The position numbers and the translations under genes are program-made. The notes under the pieces are model-generated. The model did no database searches and was not told the DNA's origin. It worked only from the letters and a program-made list of their open reading frames with translations. This document shows, in pieces, positions 15,787-23,516 of a stretch of DNA of 35,669 bases (position 1 is the first letter of the stretch; the number at the start of each line of letters is the position of its first letter). Location of the stretch: positions 1 to 35,669 of the forward strand of contig JAHDBT010000014.1 of assembly GCA_020630215.1 (NCBI GenBank), given 5' to 3'. The stretch is from Bacteroidota bacterium (lineage in GTDB: Bacteria > Bacteroidota > Bacteroidia > Chitinophagales > UBA2359).

Positions 15787-17100
15787 ATGCAAATATTACA
15801 ACAACTTATCTTTTTTAATTTAGTAGGCATCACCTTATATTATGCCTATCAACGTTATCGAGAGGTATACCTAAATATTAAAATGGGCAAAGCCGAAGAT
15901 ATTTCGGGCAACCCAGAACAGCGATTTAAAAATATGGCCTTGTTGGCTTTGGGGCAAAAAAAGATGTTCCAAAACATGACTCCAGCCATATTGCACTTAT
16001 TTATTTATGTAGCGTTTTTGTTTACCCAAATCGAGCTTATCGAAATATTTATTGATGGCTTTACGGGTATTCACCGCTTTTTTTATAATGTAGTTCCGCT
16101 AGGATTTTTGTATACGGCTTTAATTAGCTTTATCGAAATCTTATCGGTAGGCGCATTTGTGGCAACGCTTGCATTTTTAGCTAGGCGTAATCTACTTAAA
16201 GTCCCCCGTTTTCAGATGGATGAAATGACGGGCTGGCCTAAATTGGATGGCAACCTTATTTTATACGGAGAATTATTGCTGTTACTAGGCATTTTTTCGA
16301 TGAATACGGCAGATATGGCCTTGCATAATAATGAGTATGGCTTTTTAATCAGCGGTTTTTTAAGCCCTATTTTTGAAGGCTGGCCAGTATGGTTACTACA
16401 CCTTATTGAGCGTGTTGGTTGGTGGCTTCATATTTCGGTGGTGTTTGCCTTTTTGTTGTATTTGCCACAATCCAAACACCTACACATTATGCTCGCATTT
16501 CCGAATGCTTATTTTGGGCCGCTAGATGGCGGTGAGCAGAAAGGAACGATGGTAAACATGCCTAAAATTACGGACGAAATCAAACTCATGATGGACCCGA
16601 ATGCGCCAATACCAGAGGAAGACCCGAATGCGGTACCTGAACCATTTGGTGCAAAGGATGTAACCGATTTAAGTTGGAAAAGCCTTTTAGATGCTTATAG
16701 CTGTACGGAATGTGGCCGTTGTACGGCTGCTTGTCCAGCCAATCAAACAGGAAAAAAATTATCGCCTCGTAAAATTATGATGGATACGAGAGATCGAATG
16801 GAAGAAAAAGGCAAAAATCTACGAGAAAAAGGTGCCGATTTTGACGATGGTAAATCGCTACTCAACGATTACGTTACCATAGAAGAACTACGTGCATGCA
16901 CTACTTGCAATGCTTGTGTACAAGAATGTCCTGTAAGCATTAATCCGCTAAATATTATTTTAGAATTGCGCCGATACGCCATCCTAGAAGAAGCCAATTC
17001 GCCAGAAGAATGGAACCTGATGTTTGGCAATATGGAAACGAATGGCGCAGTATGGAAAATGCCTGCTTCGGATAGAGATAAGTGGACGAAGGAGGTTTAG
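15787..17100 (+). CDS. Membrane Fe-S electron-transfer protein, HdrC/NarI-like
   Basis: This 437-residue integral membrane protein has about five to six hydrophobic segments in the first 240 residues (near 5-20, 65-90, 103-130, 158-176, 200-228). This arrangement resembles NarI/HdrE-like cytochrome modules. A soluble domain follows with two [4Fe-4S] motifs: Cys306-x2-Cys309-x2-Cys312-x3-Cys316-Pro (CTECGRCTAACP) and Cys371-x2-Cys374-x2-Cys377-x3-Cys381-Pro (CTTCNACVQECP). It probably passes electrons between the quinone pool and the CCG-domain partner encoded next (17407). The donor and acceptor are not known. The 306-bp gap to the partner is filled with repeats. Confidence 0.9.
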   Translation: MQILQQLIFFNLVGITLYYAYQRYREVYLNIKMGKAEDISGNPEQRFKNMALLALGQKKMFQNMTPAILHLFIYVAFLFTQIELIEIFIDGFTGIHRFFYNVVPLGFLYTALISFIEILSVGAFVATLAFLARRNLLKVPRFQMDEMTGWPKLDGNLILYGELLLLLGIFSMNTADMALHNNEYGFLISGFLSPIFEGWPVWLLHLIERVGWWLHISVVFAFLLYLPQSKHLHIMLAFPNAYFGPLDGGEQKGTMVNMPKITDEIKLMMDPNAPIPEEDPNAVPEPFGAKDVTDLSWKSLLDAYSCTECGRCTAACPANQTGKKLSPRKIMMDTRDRMEEKGKNLREKGADFDDGKSLLNDYVTIEELRACTTCNACVQECPVSINPLNIILELRRYAILEEANSPEEWNLMFGNMETNGAVWKMPASDRDKWTKEV

Positions 17101-17128
17101 GGAAAGAGGTTTGATTTTTGATTCTTTT

Positions 17129-17182
17129 CATTTAAAATTTAGAATCGAGGATTTAGAATTTAAGATTTTTGATATGCTGACG
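17129..17182 (+). repeat. Post-stop dispersed repeat, copy 2
   Basis: AATCGAGGATTTAGAATTTA and TTTTTGATATGCTGACG match the copies at 2296 and 33974. The repeat starts 28 bp after the stop at 17100. Confidence 0.6.
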
Positions 17183-17310
17183 TTGGGGAGGTTTGATTCT
17201 TGATTCTTGAAATTTGATTTTTGATAATTCAGACAATTACGCCAGCATAGCATCCAATAAATCCAAAAATCCAGTTCATCCAAATTCAGACAGTTACGCC
17301 AGCAGGAAAA

Positions 17311-17366
17311 CTGACAGCGCAGCGTTCTGACAGCGAGCGCAGCGAACGTTCTGACCACTGACCACT
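17311..17366. repeat. CTGACAGCGCAGCG repeat, copy 1
   Basis: This block (CTGACAGCGCAGCG, CTGACAGCGAGCGCAGCG, AACGTTCTGACC) recurs at 26039-26094. It lies 40 bp before the HdrB-like gene. Confidence 0.65.
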
Positions 17367-17406
17367 TTAAAAAAAAAGATTATTTAAAATTTATACGACA
17401 ACAAAA

Positions 17407-18204
17407 ATGGCAACAACAATAGAAATACCTTTAATGGCTGACCTCATGGCAAAAGGCGAAACCGCAGATGTTTTATTTTGGGTAGGCTGTGCTGGCAGTT
17501 TCGACCAGCGAGCGCAAAGCATTACCAAAGCCTTTGTAAAAATACTGCATCATGTAGGCGTTAAATTTGCCATTTTGGGGCAGGAGGAAGTCTGCACGGG
17601 CGACCCTGCACGTAGGGCGGGTAACGAGTTTTTGTTTCAAATGCAGGCAGTTACCAACATTGAAACACTCAATATGTATGGCGTTAAAAAAATAGTAACG
17701 GCTTGTCCGCATTGCTTTAATACCTTAAAAAATGAGTACCCTATTTTGGGAGGTAATTACGAGGTGATACACCATACTACCTTTTTGCAGCAGCTTATTG
17801 ATGAGGGGAAATTAAGCCTAGAAGGTGGCGGCACTTTTAAAGGCAAACGCATCACCTATCACGACTCGTGCTACCTAGGCCGTGCCAATGGCATTTACGA
17901 AGCTCCTAGAGCTTTGCTAGAAAAACTAGATGTAGAACTAGTAGAAATGCGCCGTTGTAAAACCAAAGGTTTGTGCTGTGGTGCTGGTGGCGCACAAATG
18001 TTTAAAGAAGAAGAAGATGGCAAACTTCGCATCAATCAAGAACGCAGTAAAGATATGATTGATAGCAAAGCCAGTATTGTAGCCGCCGCTTGTCCGTTTT
18101 GCATGACGATGCTAACCGACGGCATCAAAGAAAAAGAAAAACAAGACAGCATACAGGTGCTAGATGTTGCCGAATTAATTGCACAGGCAAAGGATTTGAT
18201 TTAG
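17407..18204 (+). CDS. CCG-domain Fe-S protein, HdrB/GlpC-like
   Basis: This 265-residue soluble subunit has two cysteine-rich CCG-type domains, as in heterodisulfide reductase subunit B, LutA/YkgE and GlpC. The first has Cys28 (WVGCAGS), Cys63 in EVCTGDPARRAGNE, and Cys100/Cys103 (ACPHC). The second has Cys155 (HDSCYLG), Cys184, Cys190-Cys191-Gly (LCCGAGG) and the final ACPFC. The first CCG is reduced to a single Cys-Thr-Gly, which I recall as usual in bacterial relatives. It should bind an iron-sulfur cluster and act with the membrane protein at 15787. A disulfide or lactate-type substrate has been suggested for relatives. The actual substrate here is unknown. Confidence 0.9.
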   Translation: MATTIEIPLMADLMAKGETADVLFWVGCAGSFDQRAQSITKAFVKILHHVGVKFAILGQEEVCTGDPARRAGNEFLFQMQAVTNIETLNMYGVKKIVTACPHCFNTLKNEYPILGGNYEVIHHTTFLQQLIDEGKLSLEGGGTFKGKRITYHDSCYLGRANGIYEAPRALLEKLDVELVEMRRCKTKGLCCGAGGAQMFKEEEDGKLRINQERSKDMIDSKASIVAAACPFCMTMLTDGIKEKEKQDSIQVLDVAELIAQAKDLI

Positions 18205-18290
18205 GAGTTGGTACTTGGTACTTGGTATTTAGTAGCGGGTATTAGGTACTTAGTAATTAGATTTAGCCACCTTTAAACCACAAAAAAAAC

Positions 18291-18803
18291 ATGCAAAGTA
18301 ATAACAATCACTTTAGCAAAATGCCCCCTCACACACGAGTATGGGTATACCAAAGCAACCGTGCTTTTAGCGAGCAAGAGGCACAACAACTACAAGCACA
18401 AATTGATGCGTTTACCCAACAATGGGCAACACACGGAAAAGAATTGGCGGCTTGTGGAGAAGTACTGTATCAGCAATTTATTGTATTGGCGGTAGATGAG
18501 CAATTGCAGGGGGCAAGCGGCTGTTCTATAGATAGCTCGGTGCATTTTATCAAGGAAATAGAACAGCAATATCAAGTCAATTTATTTGACCGTTTACTAA
18601 CCGCTTATTGGAATGCCGACCAAACACAAATTCTTACTGCCGACCGCCTCGCTTTTCAAAAGCTAGTAGCAGCAGGGCAAATTACCGAAGCAACAATTGT
18701 ATTTAATAACCTAGTACAAAACAAAAACGAGTTAAATACAAACTGGCAAATTCCAGTAAAAAACAGTTGGCATAAAAATATGATGCCTTTGGTAACAAAG
18801 TAA
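18291..18803 (+). CDS. Conserved Bacteroidota protein (often mislabelled ABC transporter ATPase)
   Basis: This 170-residue soluble protein matches a family I recognise from Flavobacteriia and Saprospiria, commonly deposited as ABC transporter ATPase. It has no Walker A motif, so that name is unsupported. The conserved parts are RVWVYQSNRAF near the start, SGCSIDSSVHFI (76-87) with a candidate functional Cys78, and the C-terminal IVFNNLVQNK and WHKN segments. A start at Met11 (MPPHTRVWVYQ) is also possible. From memory it usually follows the two Fe-S genes, as here, suggesting a shared role. It converges on the hairpin array at 18838-19260. Confidence 0.82.
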   Translation: MQSNNNHFSKMPPHTRVWVYQSNRAFSEQEAQQLQAQIDAFTQQWATHGKELAACGEVLYQQFIVLAVDEQLQGASGCSIDSSVHFIKEIEQQYQVNLFDRLLTAYWNADQTQILTADRLAFQKLVAAGQITEATIVFNNLVQNKNELNTNWQIPVKNSWHKNMMPLVTK

Positions 18804-18837
18804 CGAAAAATAAATCCTGCCTTTGTTTACGAACTAT

Positions 18838-18887
18838 AAAAAAAGCTCCTTTCTTCCCGAAGGAGAAAAGAGCTTTACCTTTTGTCT
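18838..18887 (-). ncRNA. Putative small RNA, array unit 4
   Basis: This is a minus-strand unit. A TTTG (18927-18924) lies 21 nt from TAATTTTTTG (18902-18893), resembling a Bacteroidota promoter. The predicted ~50-nt transcript ends in a strong stem, AAAGCTC...GAGCTTT (18876-18842), followed by a T-run at 18844-18838. The 5' part (ATAAGACAAAAGG) resembles those of the other units. The boundaries are estimates. Confidence 0.45.
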
Positions 18888-18892
18888 TATGA

Positions 18893-18927
18893 CAAAAAAT
18901 TACCTATTTACTTAAATATTCTGCAAA
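18893..18927 (-). promoter_or_regulatory. Promoter-like pair, array unit 4
   Basis: TTTG at 18927-18924, 21-nt spacer, TAATTTTTTG at 18902-18893 on the minus strand. The spacer words GCAGAATATTTAAGTA are shared with units 2 and 3. Confidence 0.45.
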
Positions 18928-18955
18928 TGTTCTTCGTGTTTTCTTCTGATTTTTA

Positions 18956-19017
18956 GAAAAGAAACTTCCACTAATTTATTGCTAATTTAGCAGAAGTTTC
19001 TAGTTCTTATTTTGCCT
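18956..19017 (-). ncRNA. Putative small RNA, array unit 3
   Basis: This is a minus-strand unit of about 62 nt. The 5' part is AGAGGCAAAATAAGAAC. The 3' part is the hairpin AGAAACTTC...GAAGTTTCT (19001-18960) followed by TTTT. The inner part of the hairpin (CTGCTAAATTAGCAATAAATTAG) is identical to unit 2. The preceding promoter-like pair is at 19055-19023. Confidence 0.5.
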
Positions 19018-19022
19018 CTTGG

Positions 19023-19055
19023 CAAAAATTACCTACTACTTAAATATTCTGCAAA
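19023..19055 (-). promoter_or_regulatory. Promoter-like pair, array unit 3
   Basis: TTTG at 19055-19052, 20-nt spacer, TAATTTTTG at 19031-19023 on the minus strand. It is close to the Bacteroidota consensus TTTG-N19/20-TAxxTTTG, with one extra base in the second box. Confidence 0.5.
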
Positions 19056-19096
19056 TATTATTTCTATTTATTCTTCGTATTTATTCCTGCATTTGT

Positions 19097-19158
19097 AAAA
19101 AGAAACTTCCACTAATTTATTGCTAATTTAGCAGAAGTTTCTAGTTCTTATTTTGCCT
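19097..19158 (-). ncRNA. Putative small RNA, array unit 2
   Basis: This is a minus-strand unit of about 62 nt, nearly identical to unit 3: 5' AGAGGCAAAATAAGAAC, then the hairpin at 19142-19101 and a T-run at 19100-19097. The promoter-like pair is at 19196-19164. The period between units 2 and 3 is 141 bp. Confidence 0.5.
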
Positions 19159-19163
19159 CTCGG

Positions 19164-19196
19164 CAAAAATTACCTACTACTTAAATATTCTGCAAA
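19164..19196 (-). promoter_or_regulatory. Promoter-like pair, array unit 2
   Basis: TTTG at 19196-19193, 20-nt spacer, TAATTTTTG at 19172-19164 on the minus strand. The spacer is identical to that of unit 3. Confidence 0.5.
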
Positions 19197-19222
19197 TATT
19201 ATTTCTATTTTTCCTGATTTTT

Positions 19223-19282
19223 AAAAAAGAAACTTCCACTAAAAATTAATAGAAGCCTCTAATCTTTTCTTATGAGAAAATT
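19223..19282 (-). ncRNA. Degenerate array unit 1
   Basis: On the minus strand CTCATAAGAAAAG is followed by AGAGGCTTC...GAAGTTTCT (19260-19228) and a six-T run (19228-19223). The stem holds only if two G-U pairs are allowed, which works on the minus-strand RNA and not on the plus strand. No TTTG box is found upstream. It may be a decayed unit or only a terminator. Confidence 0.35.
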
Positions 19283-19390
19283 TTCTTTTAACTAAATCAT
19301 TATTTTTATTTATTCTATAAAGTAAAATCAAGTTCAATTAAATTGGCTAGAAAAGCAGTACCTAATGAAATAAATCATTACGTGCTGCTA

Positions 19391-19424
19391 AAAGGTATTG
19401 CTCAATTATGTCGAGTATACCTTA
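19391..19424 (-). terminator. Terminator of the helical-protein gene
   Basis: On the minus strand AAGGTATACTC and GAGCAATACCTTTT form a stem followed by a short T-run. It lies about 180 bp after the stop of the gene at 19606-21027, just before the hairpin array. An adjacent GCAGTAC...GTGCTGC stem lies at about 19354-19389. Confidence 0.5.
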
Positions 19425-19605
19425 TTATTTGAATGACAATGTAAATATCGGGCAAGAAAAGAGAATAGGCAATCACAAATTTGAGCGTCTTTCAATAAAA
19501 AAGGAAGTTTTTTGAACAGGGAAATGTTGGCTTTTTAATTGTAACTGGTTGATTGTCAATGATTAAGCCTTATTAGGGGGAAGAAGGAATTGCCGCAAAA
19601 AATGA

Positions 19606-21027
19606 TTATAAACGAGCATCGATTTTTTGCATTAGCCAATTTAAATCGGCTACTTTTTTAGTGGTAAGCACTTTTTCCTTGAGTTGTTGCACTTTTTCTT
19701 TTTCAAAATCAGCAAAGCGACTTAGGCGGCGGGTAAACTCTGCTAAGTTCCTATAAATGGCTTTCATGTGTTCGGAGGCTAGGCGGTTGCGGCGTAGGTA
19801 AATTTTAAAAGCGTGGATGTGGGAATGTAATAAATCAATTTCATCTAATTCAAAATAAATTTTCATTAATAAAGTTTTAGAGTCAAAGCTATAATAAATA
19901 TCGGAAAATTCTACTTGCATTAACAATTGCATCGCTTCAGAATAATTTTTTTTATGAAAATTTAAATAAGCTAAATTATAGGCATAGGCATTTTGTCTAA
20001 AACTTTCATCAACATGTTCCTTGTAATTATCAATAAATTGTGCCGTCCAATCATAGTCGCCATTTCTTAGCGCTACGCTTACAATATTTTTATAGGTCCA
20101 AGGAGACAATAAGCCATCATCAAAAATAATTTCTTTATCCAATAGTTCTATATATAAATCGAACAAATCTTTTTGGTAATGTGTATGGCCACTATTAATT
20201 TTTCGGATGGTATAATTTACGGCATAAGTATAAATATTACGAGATTCGAAAGGCGAAAATAAATTACTGTATTGGCTTAATAAATTTTTTAGTTTTATAA
20301 AATGATTTTCCTGTTCGGTTTCTAATAGGGTTAATAAAATTTGTTGGTAAATACTTATACAAGGCACATCGTCGTGCGGGTTTTTTTCTAGGTAAGCCAA
20401 AATTTCATCTAGTAGTTTCACCTCATATTTTTCGGCTAACATTGTTTTCCTATTAATTACTTCACAACAACTTCTGAGTTTTGCAGATAGATAATAAATG
20501 TCTAAGTTATCTATTTTTTTGTGTAGACTGTCATCAAAATCGTGTTTTAATTGTTGGCTCCATAGCTGGTCATTGGCTTCTTCTAGTAAAAACTGATTGT
20601 GAAAAAAGGTAGAATCTTTATACGGAAATTTTTCTAGTAGTTGTTCATTTTCTTTAAAAGTACTGCGGTAATGTTTTTCTAATTGCCACTTACTGTATAG
20701 TTTCAGTAATTCGTTATTGTGTTTTATAGCGTCGTTCTCTACCGTATGAATCACTAAAAAACGTTCGGTTAACTTTACCAAATGACTCATGCAATAACCC
20801 AGCTTCTTAGCATCGTACTTTTCACCCTTAAAAACCTTTTTAAAAACCGTTTCTTTATTCAGCGCTTTTTCCTTACTAAAATCAGGTGCGTACTTAAAAA
20901 GGTACTTGTACAGCGTTATCAAATCCATATTTTTATTAAAATAGGGCGATGCAATAAAATCACCCAATTTTTTTAATTGTTTAGGTGATAAACAGTTCCA
21001 TACTTCCAATAGTTTACTATTCAGCAT
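19606..21027 (-). CDS. Unrecognised all-helical protein, Saprospiria-type family
   Basis: This 473-residue soluble protein has no signal peptide or catalytic motif I can name. The N-terminal block LSPKQLKKLGDFIASPYFN, followed by LYKYLFKYAPDF, is a pattern I associate with multi-copy uncharacterised proteins of Saprospiria. The rest is rich in Leu, Lys, Tyr and Phe, with helix-turn-helix periodicity like tetratricopeptide or other solenoid repeats (for example QNAYAYNLAYLNFHKKNYSEAMQLLMQ, about 340-366). A regulatory or protein-binding role is possible but unproven. It is transcribed alone on the minus strand. Confidence 0.8.
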   Translation of the reverse strand: MLNSKLLEVWNCLSPKQLKKLGDFIASPYFNKNMDLITLYKYLFKYAPDFSKEKALNKETVFKKVFKGEKYDAKKLGYCMSHLVKLTERFLVIHTVENDAIKHNNELLKLYSKWQLEKHYRSTFKENEQLLEKFPYKDSTFFHNQFLLEEANDQLWSQQLKHDFDDSLHKKIDNLDIYYLSAKLRSCCEVINRKTMLAEKYEVKLLDEILAYLEKNPHDDVPCISIYQQILLTLLETEQENHFIKLKNLLSQYSNLFSPFESRNIYTYAVNYTIRKINSGHTHYQKDLFDLYIELLDKEIIFDDGLLSPWTYKNIVSVALRNGDYDWTAQFIDNYKEHVDESFRQNAYAYNLAYLNFHKKNYSEAMQLLMQVEFSDIYYSFDSKTLLMKIYFELDEIDLLHSHIHAFKIYLRRNRLASEHMKAIYRNLAEFTRRLSRFADFEKEKVQQLKEKVLTTKKVADLNWLMQKIDARL

Positions 21028-21433
21028 TTCAATAAAATCATTTCATTAATTAACATCACAAATATCATACAACTGCAAGAAAAAAGCTTGTTCTTGAATA
21101 TTTGCACCAAAAGATTGGTAAAAATGCTAAAAAAATCTGGCAATTTAAAATTTATTTTTCTAAAGGTTTTTTGCTTAAATAATTAATTATCAGGTAGTTG
21201 TAGCCTAAAGCTCCTTTAGGGATAGCATTTTTTACTAGCATTTTTGTCTGGCAATATCCAAAACTTGTTGTTGTATATGTTACTGAATAGTGGGATATTT
21301 GAATAGTAATGTTATTTTGGGTAAATTATGCATTGTAAGTACCTGATTATAAGCCTAATGTTACAAATCAATGACTTAATGATAGCCGAAATGCTACAAA
21401 GTCACTTATCATAAACTAATCGTCTTATTGATA
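21028..21433. other. Intergenic region with small inverted repeats
   Basis: No gene is seen. CACTTATCA (21403-21411) and TGATAAGTG (21429-21437) form an inverted repeat that runs into the left end of the E2 element. A short stem, AGCTCCTTTAGGGA, is visible near 21210. The promoter of the minus-strand gene starting at 21027 must lie here but was not identified. Confidence 0.4.
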
Positions 21434-21592
21434 AGTGATGGATGCGAAATAAAATGAACCATTATGTGCGATTGTTTTGTTCAGAACAAGGCCGTAAAAA
21501 CGCAATATAGCAGCGCTACATAAGGCTTTTGCAACGTAGTGCTGGGCAAAAGAATAAACAATAATGGTTCATTTTATTTTGTTTCCATCACT
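21434..21592. repeat. Palindromic MITE-like element, copy E2
   Basis: The ends are AGTGATGG (21434-21441) and CCATCACT (21585-21592). Inside them the arm AAATAAAATGAACCATTAT pairs with ATAATGGTTCATTTTATTT. The core blocks ACAAGGCCGTAAAA (21486-21499) and ATAAGGCTTTTGCAACGTAG (21520-21539) match those of E1 (926-939 and 961-981). The apex stem is TAGC-AGC-GCTA. The element ends 38 bp before the secreted Kazal-protein gene. Confidence 0.72.
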
Positions 21593-21630
21593 AAGCATAA
21601 AAATAAGAAGGCCATTAAAACCATGAACTT

Positions 21631-23469
21631 ATGACTTATTTTAATTTCCATCGTTTTTTGTTATTGCTACTATTTGCAAGTTGTTTTTTTGCACTAGGAG
21701 AAAAAAGGGTGTTTGCACAAATTAATCATGCACCTAATCCTACTTACGACTATATTGTTTTTGATGCCGAAGACGAGTCGATTACCTTTGACGTATTAGC
21801 AAATGATTGGGATGCTGATGGCGACGAATTATTTATAACCGATTTTAATTGGCCAGCAAATGGTTGGTTAGAACAAGTAGCGGATGGCAGCGGTGTGTTT
21901 ACCTACACACTCGCATTTCCTATGCAGTTCGACTTTTTTTCTTACACCGTTTGTGATGATGGTTGGCCCCAAAAATGTAGCCAAAGTGGGGTGTTTATAG
22001 AAATTAACTGCGAAGTGCCTACCGAGGAGGTAGATTGTGGGGAAGAGCATAACGGAGGCAGTAGCGATGAGAATGAGTTTGATAATGAATGGGGAGAAGA
22101 TTGTGATTGTGAGGACAATTTTGAGCCTGTATGTACCGATGAAGGAGACATGTACTATAATGCTTGTTTTGCTGATTGTATAGGAATTTATGATTACTTA
22201 CCGTGCGACCTGGAAGAGCCAGAAGACGAAAGTATTGGCATTATTAATTTTGCCGATTGTGATTGCGATTTTGAACTTTGGGACCCTGTTTGTTTTAATG
22301 GGGAAGATGGAATGGAAGATGAATTTTTATTGCCCAATGCTTGTATTGCCGAATGTTTAGGTTTTACCAACTTTGTTAGCTGCGAATGGGAAGAAGAAGA
22401 AGAAATTGTACTCGAATGTACTAATGATTGTGTATGGCCTGGCGACGTAAACCAGGATGGTATTGCCAACCATTTTGATATTTTAGGATTAGGACTTGCC
22501 TTTGGACAAACAGGACCTGAACGGCCCGACGCTACTACTGAATGGATGCCACAATATGCTGAAGATTGGTTGAGTACTATTTTAGGTACAGTGAATAGCA
22601 ATCATGCCGATTGTGATGGTAATGGATGGGTTGATGAAGCGGATGTAGCCGTAATTAACGATAATTATTTATTAGCTAACACCAATTGGAATTTTGACGT
22701 AGATGCCACTACAAGCGTACCCTTTTATTTAGCCGAAGCCGAAGATGGCACAACTTCTGGCACCATAGAAATACCCATAATACTAGGAGAAGATGGCAAC
22801 GAAGCGTTCGACTTTTACGGCATTGCCTTTACCATCGAATACGACAACGAATACATCGAAGCTGGCAGCGTGGCACTAGCTTTTGAAAATTCGTGGATTG
22901 GCACTTCGGAAGATTTTATTGTCGTAGTGCAGGATTTTCCAGAAGTAGGAATTGTAGAAGTAGGCATTAGCTTAATTAATAACGAACCTACTACAGGTTA
23001 TGGCGAAATTGCCACTTTATCGGTAGTAATGGAAGACAACCTAGCAGGCAAGGATTTAACGGATGTAATTGATATTGATTTTTCTTTAAAAGCGATTTGC
23101 AATATGGGTACGGTAGGACATGTTACTCCTACAAGCATTGCCCCGATTTCGCAAAGTGTAGAAGTGGCTTTAACGAAAGAGCCAGTTATTAACAACCGCA
23201 TTTTTCCGAGTCAAGAAAAAATATATCCCAACCCTTGTACAACACAAGTAAAACTAGCTTTTACCGAAGCACAAATAACCAACGATTTTGAAATTAGCAT
23301 TCAAAATTTACTAGGGCAAACCCTTATTCAAAAAACCTACCATGCAGATACCCCCGAAGCTACCATTAACACGAGCAACCTAACACAAGGCGTTTATTTT
23401 GTAATAGGTACAAGCCTAAATGTTCAAAATAACGACGTATTGTTTACCCGTAAAATAGTAGTAGAGTAG
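21631..23469 (+). CDS. Secreted Kazal/cohesin-like/dockerin-like protein with T9SS sorting domain
   Basis: This is a 612-residue exported multidomain protein. The signal peptide ends at VFA|Q30. Residues ~35-110 look like a bacterial Ig/cadherin-like domain (FDVLANDWDADGDEL). Two Kazal-type inhibitor-like modules follow: 158-192 (C-x-C-x7-C-x10-C-x3-C-x8-C, with FEPVCTDEGDMYYNAC) and 210-251 (WDPVCFNGEDG...NACIAEC). Residues ~268-345 are a dockerin-like calcium region (GDVNQDGIANHFDILGLG; DCDGNGWVDEADVAVIND). Residues ~360-470 resemble a cohesin-type beta-sandwich. The C-terminal ~85 residues (IYPNPCTTQVKLAF...GVYFVIG...RKIVVE) are a T9SS type A sorting domain. It is probably surface-attached or released, perhaps as a protease inhibitor or adhesin. 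The acidic, low-complexity linkers are notable. Confidence 0.87.
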   Translation: MTYFNFHRFLLLLLFASCFFALGEKRVFAQINHAPNPTYDYIVFDAEDESITFDVLANDWDADGDELFITDFNWPANGWLEQVADGSGVFTYTLAFPMQFDFFSYTVCDDGWPQKCSQSGVFIEINCEVPTEEVDCGEEHNGGSSDENEFDNEWGEDCDCEDNFEPVCTDEGDMYYNACFADCIGIYDYLPCDLEEPEDESIGIINFADCDCDFELWDPVCFNGEDGMEDEFLLPNACIAECLGFTNFVSCEWEEEEEIVLECTNDCVWPGDVNQDGIANHFDILGLGLAFGQTGPERPDATTEWMPQYAEDWLSTILGTVNSNHADCDGNGWVDEADVAVINDNYLLANTNWNFDVDATTSVPFYLAEAEDGTTSGTIEIPIILGEDGNEAFDFYGIAFTIEYDNEYIEAGSVALAFENSWIGTSEDFIVVVQDFPEVGIVEVGISLINNEPTTGYGEIATLSVVMEDNLAGKDLTDVIDIDFSLKAICNMGTVGHVTPTSIAPISQSVEVALTKEPVINNRIFPSQEKIYPNPCTTQVKLAFTEAQITNDFEISIQNLLGQTLIQKTYHADTPEATINTSNLTQGVYFVIGTSLNVQNNDVLFTRKIVVE

Positions 23470-23516
23470 CGGCAAAGCAAAGCGTAGCCGTCCAAATACC
23501 AAGTACTATGTACCCA

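Larger units (their letters stand above)
17101..17406. repeat. Repeat-filled gap between the two Fe-S genes
   Basis: Nearly all of this interval is dispersed repeat. It holds the post-stop repeat at 17129-17182. Next, near 17225-17305, are two similar segments, each with an ATTCAGACA(A/G)TTACGCCAGCA word. Last is a block at 17311-17366 (CTGACAGCGCAGCG...CGAACGTTCTGACC) that recurs at 26039-26094. No gene or clear promoter is visible. Confidence 0.65.

Noticed and set aside
18291-18803. ABC transporter ATPase, as such proteins are often named
   Set aside because: No Walker A, Walker B or ABC signature motif is present in the 170 residues.
18838-19260. CRISPR array
   Set aside because: The units are about 130-140 bp long with internal hairpins, few in number, and lack short repeats with unique spacers; no cas genes are nearby.
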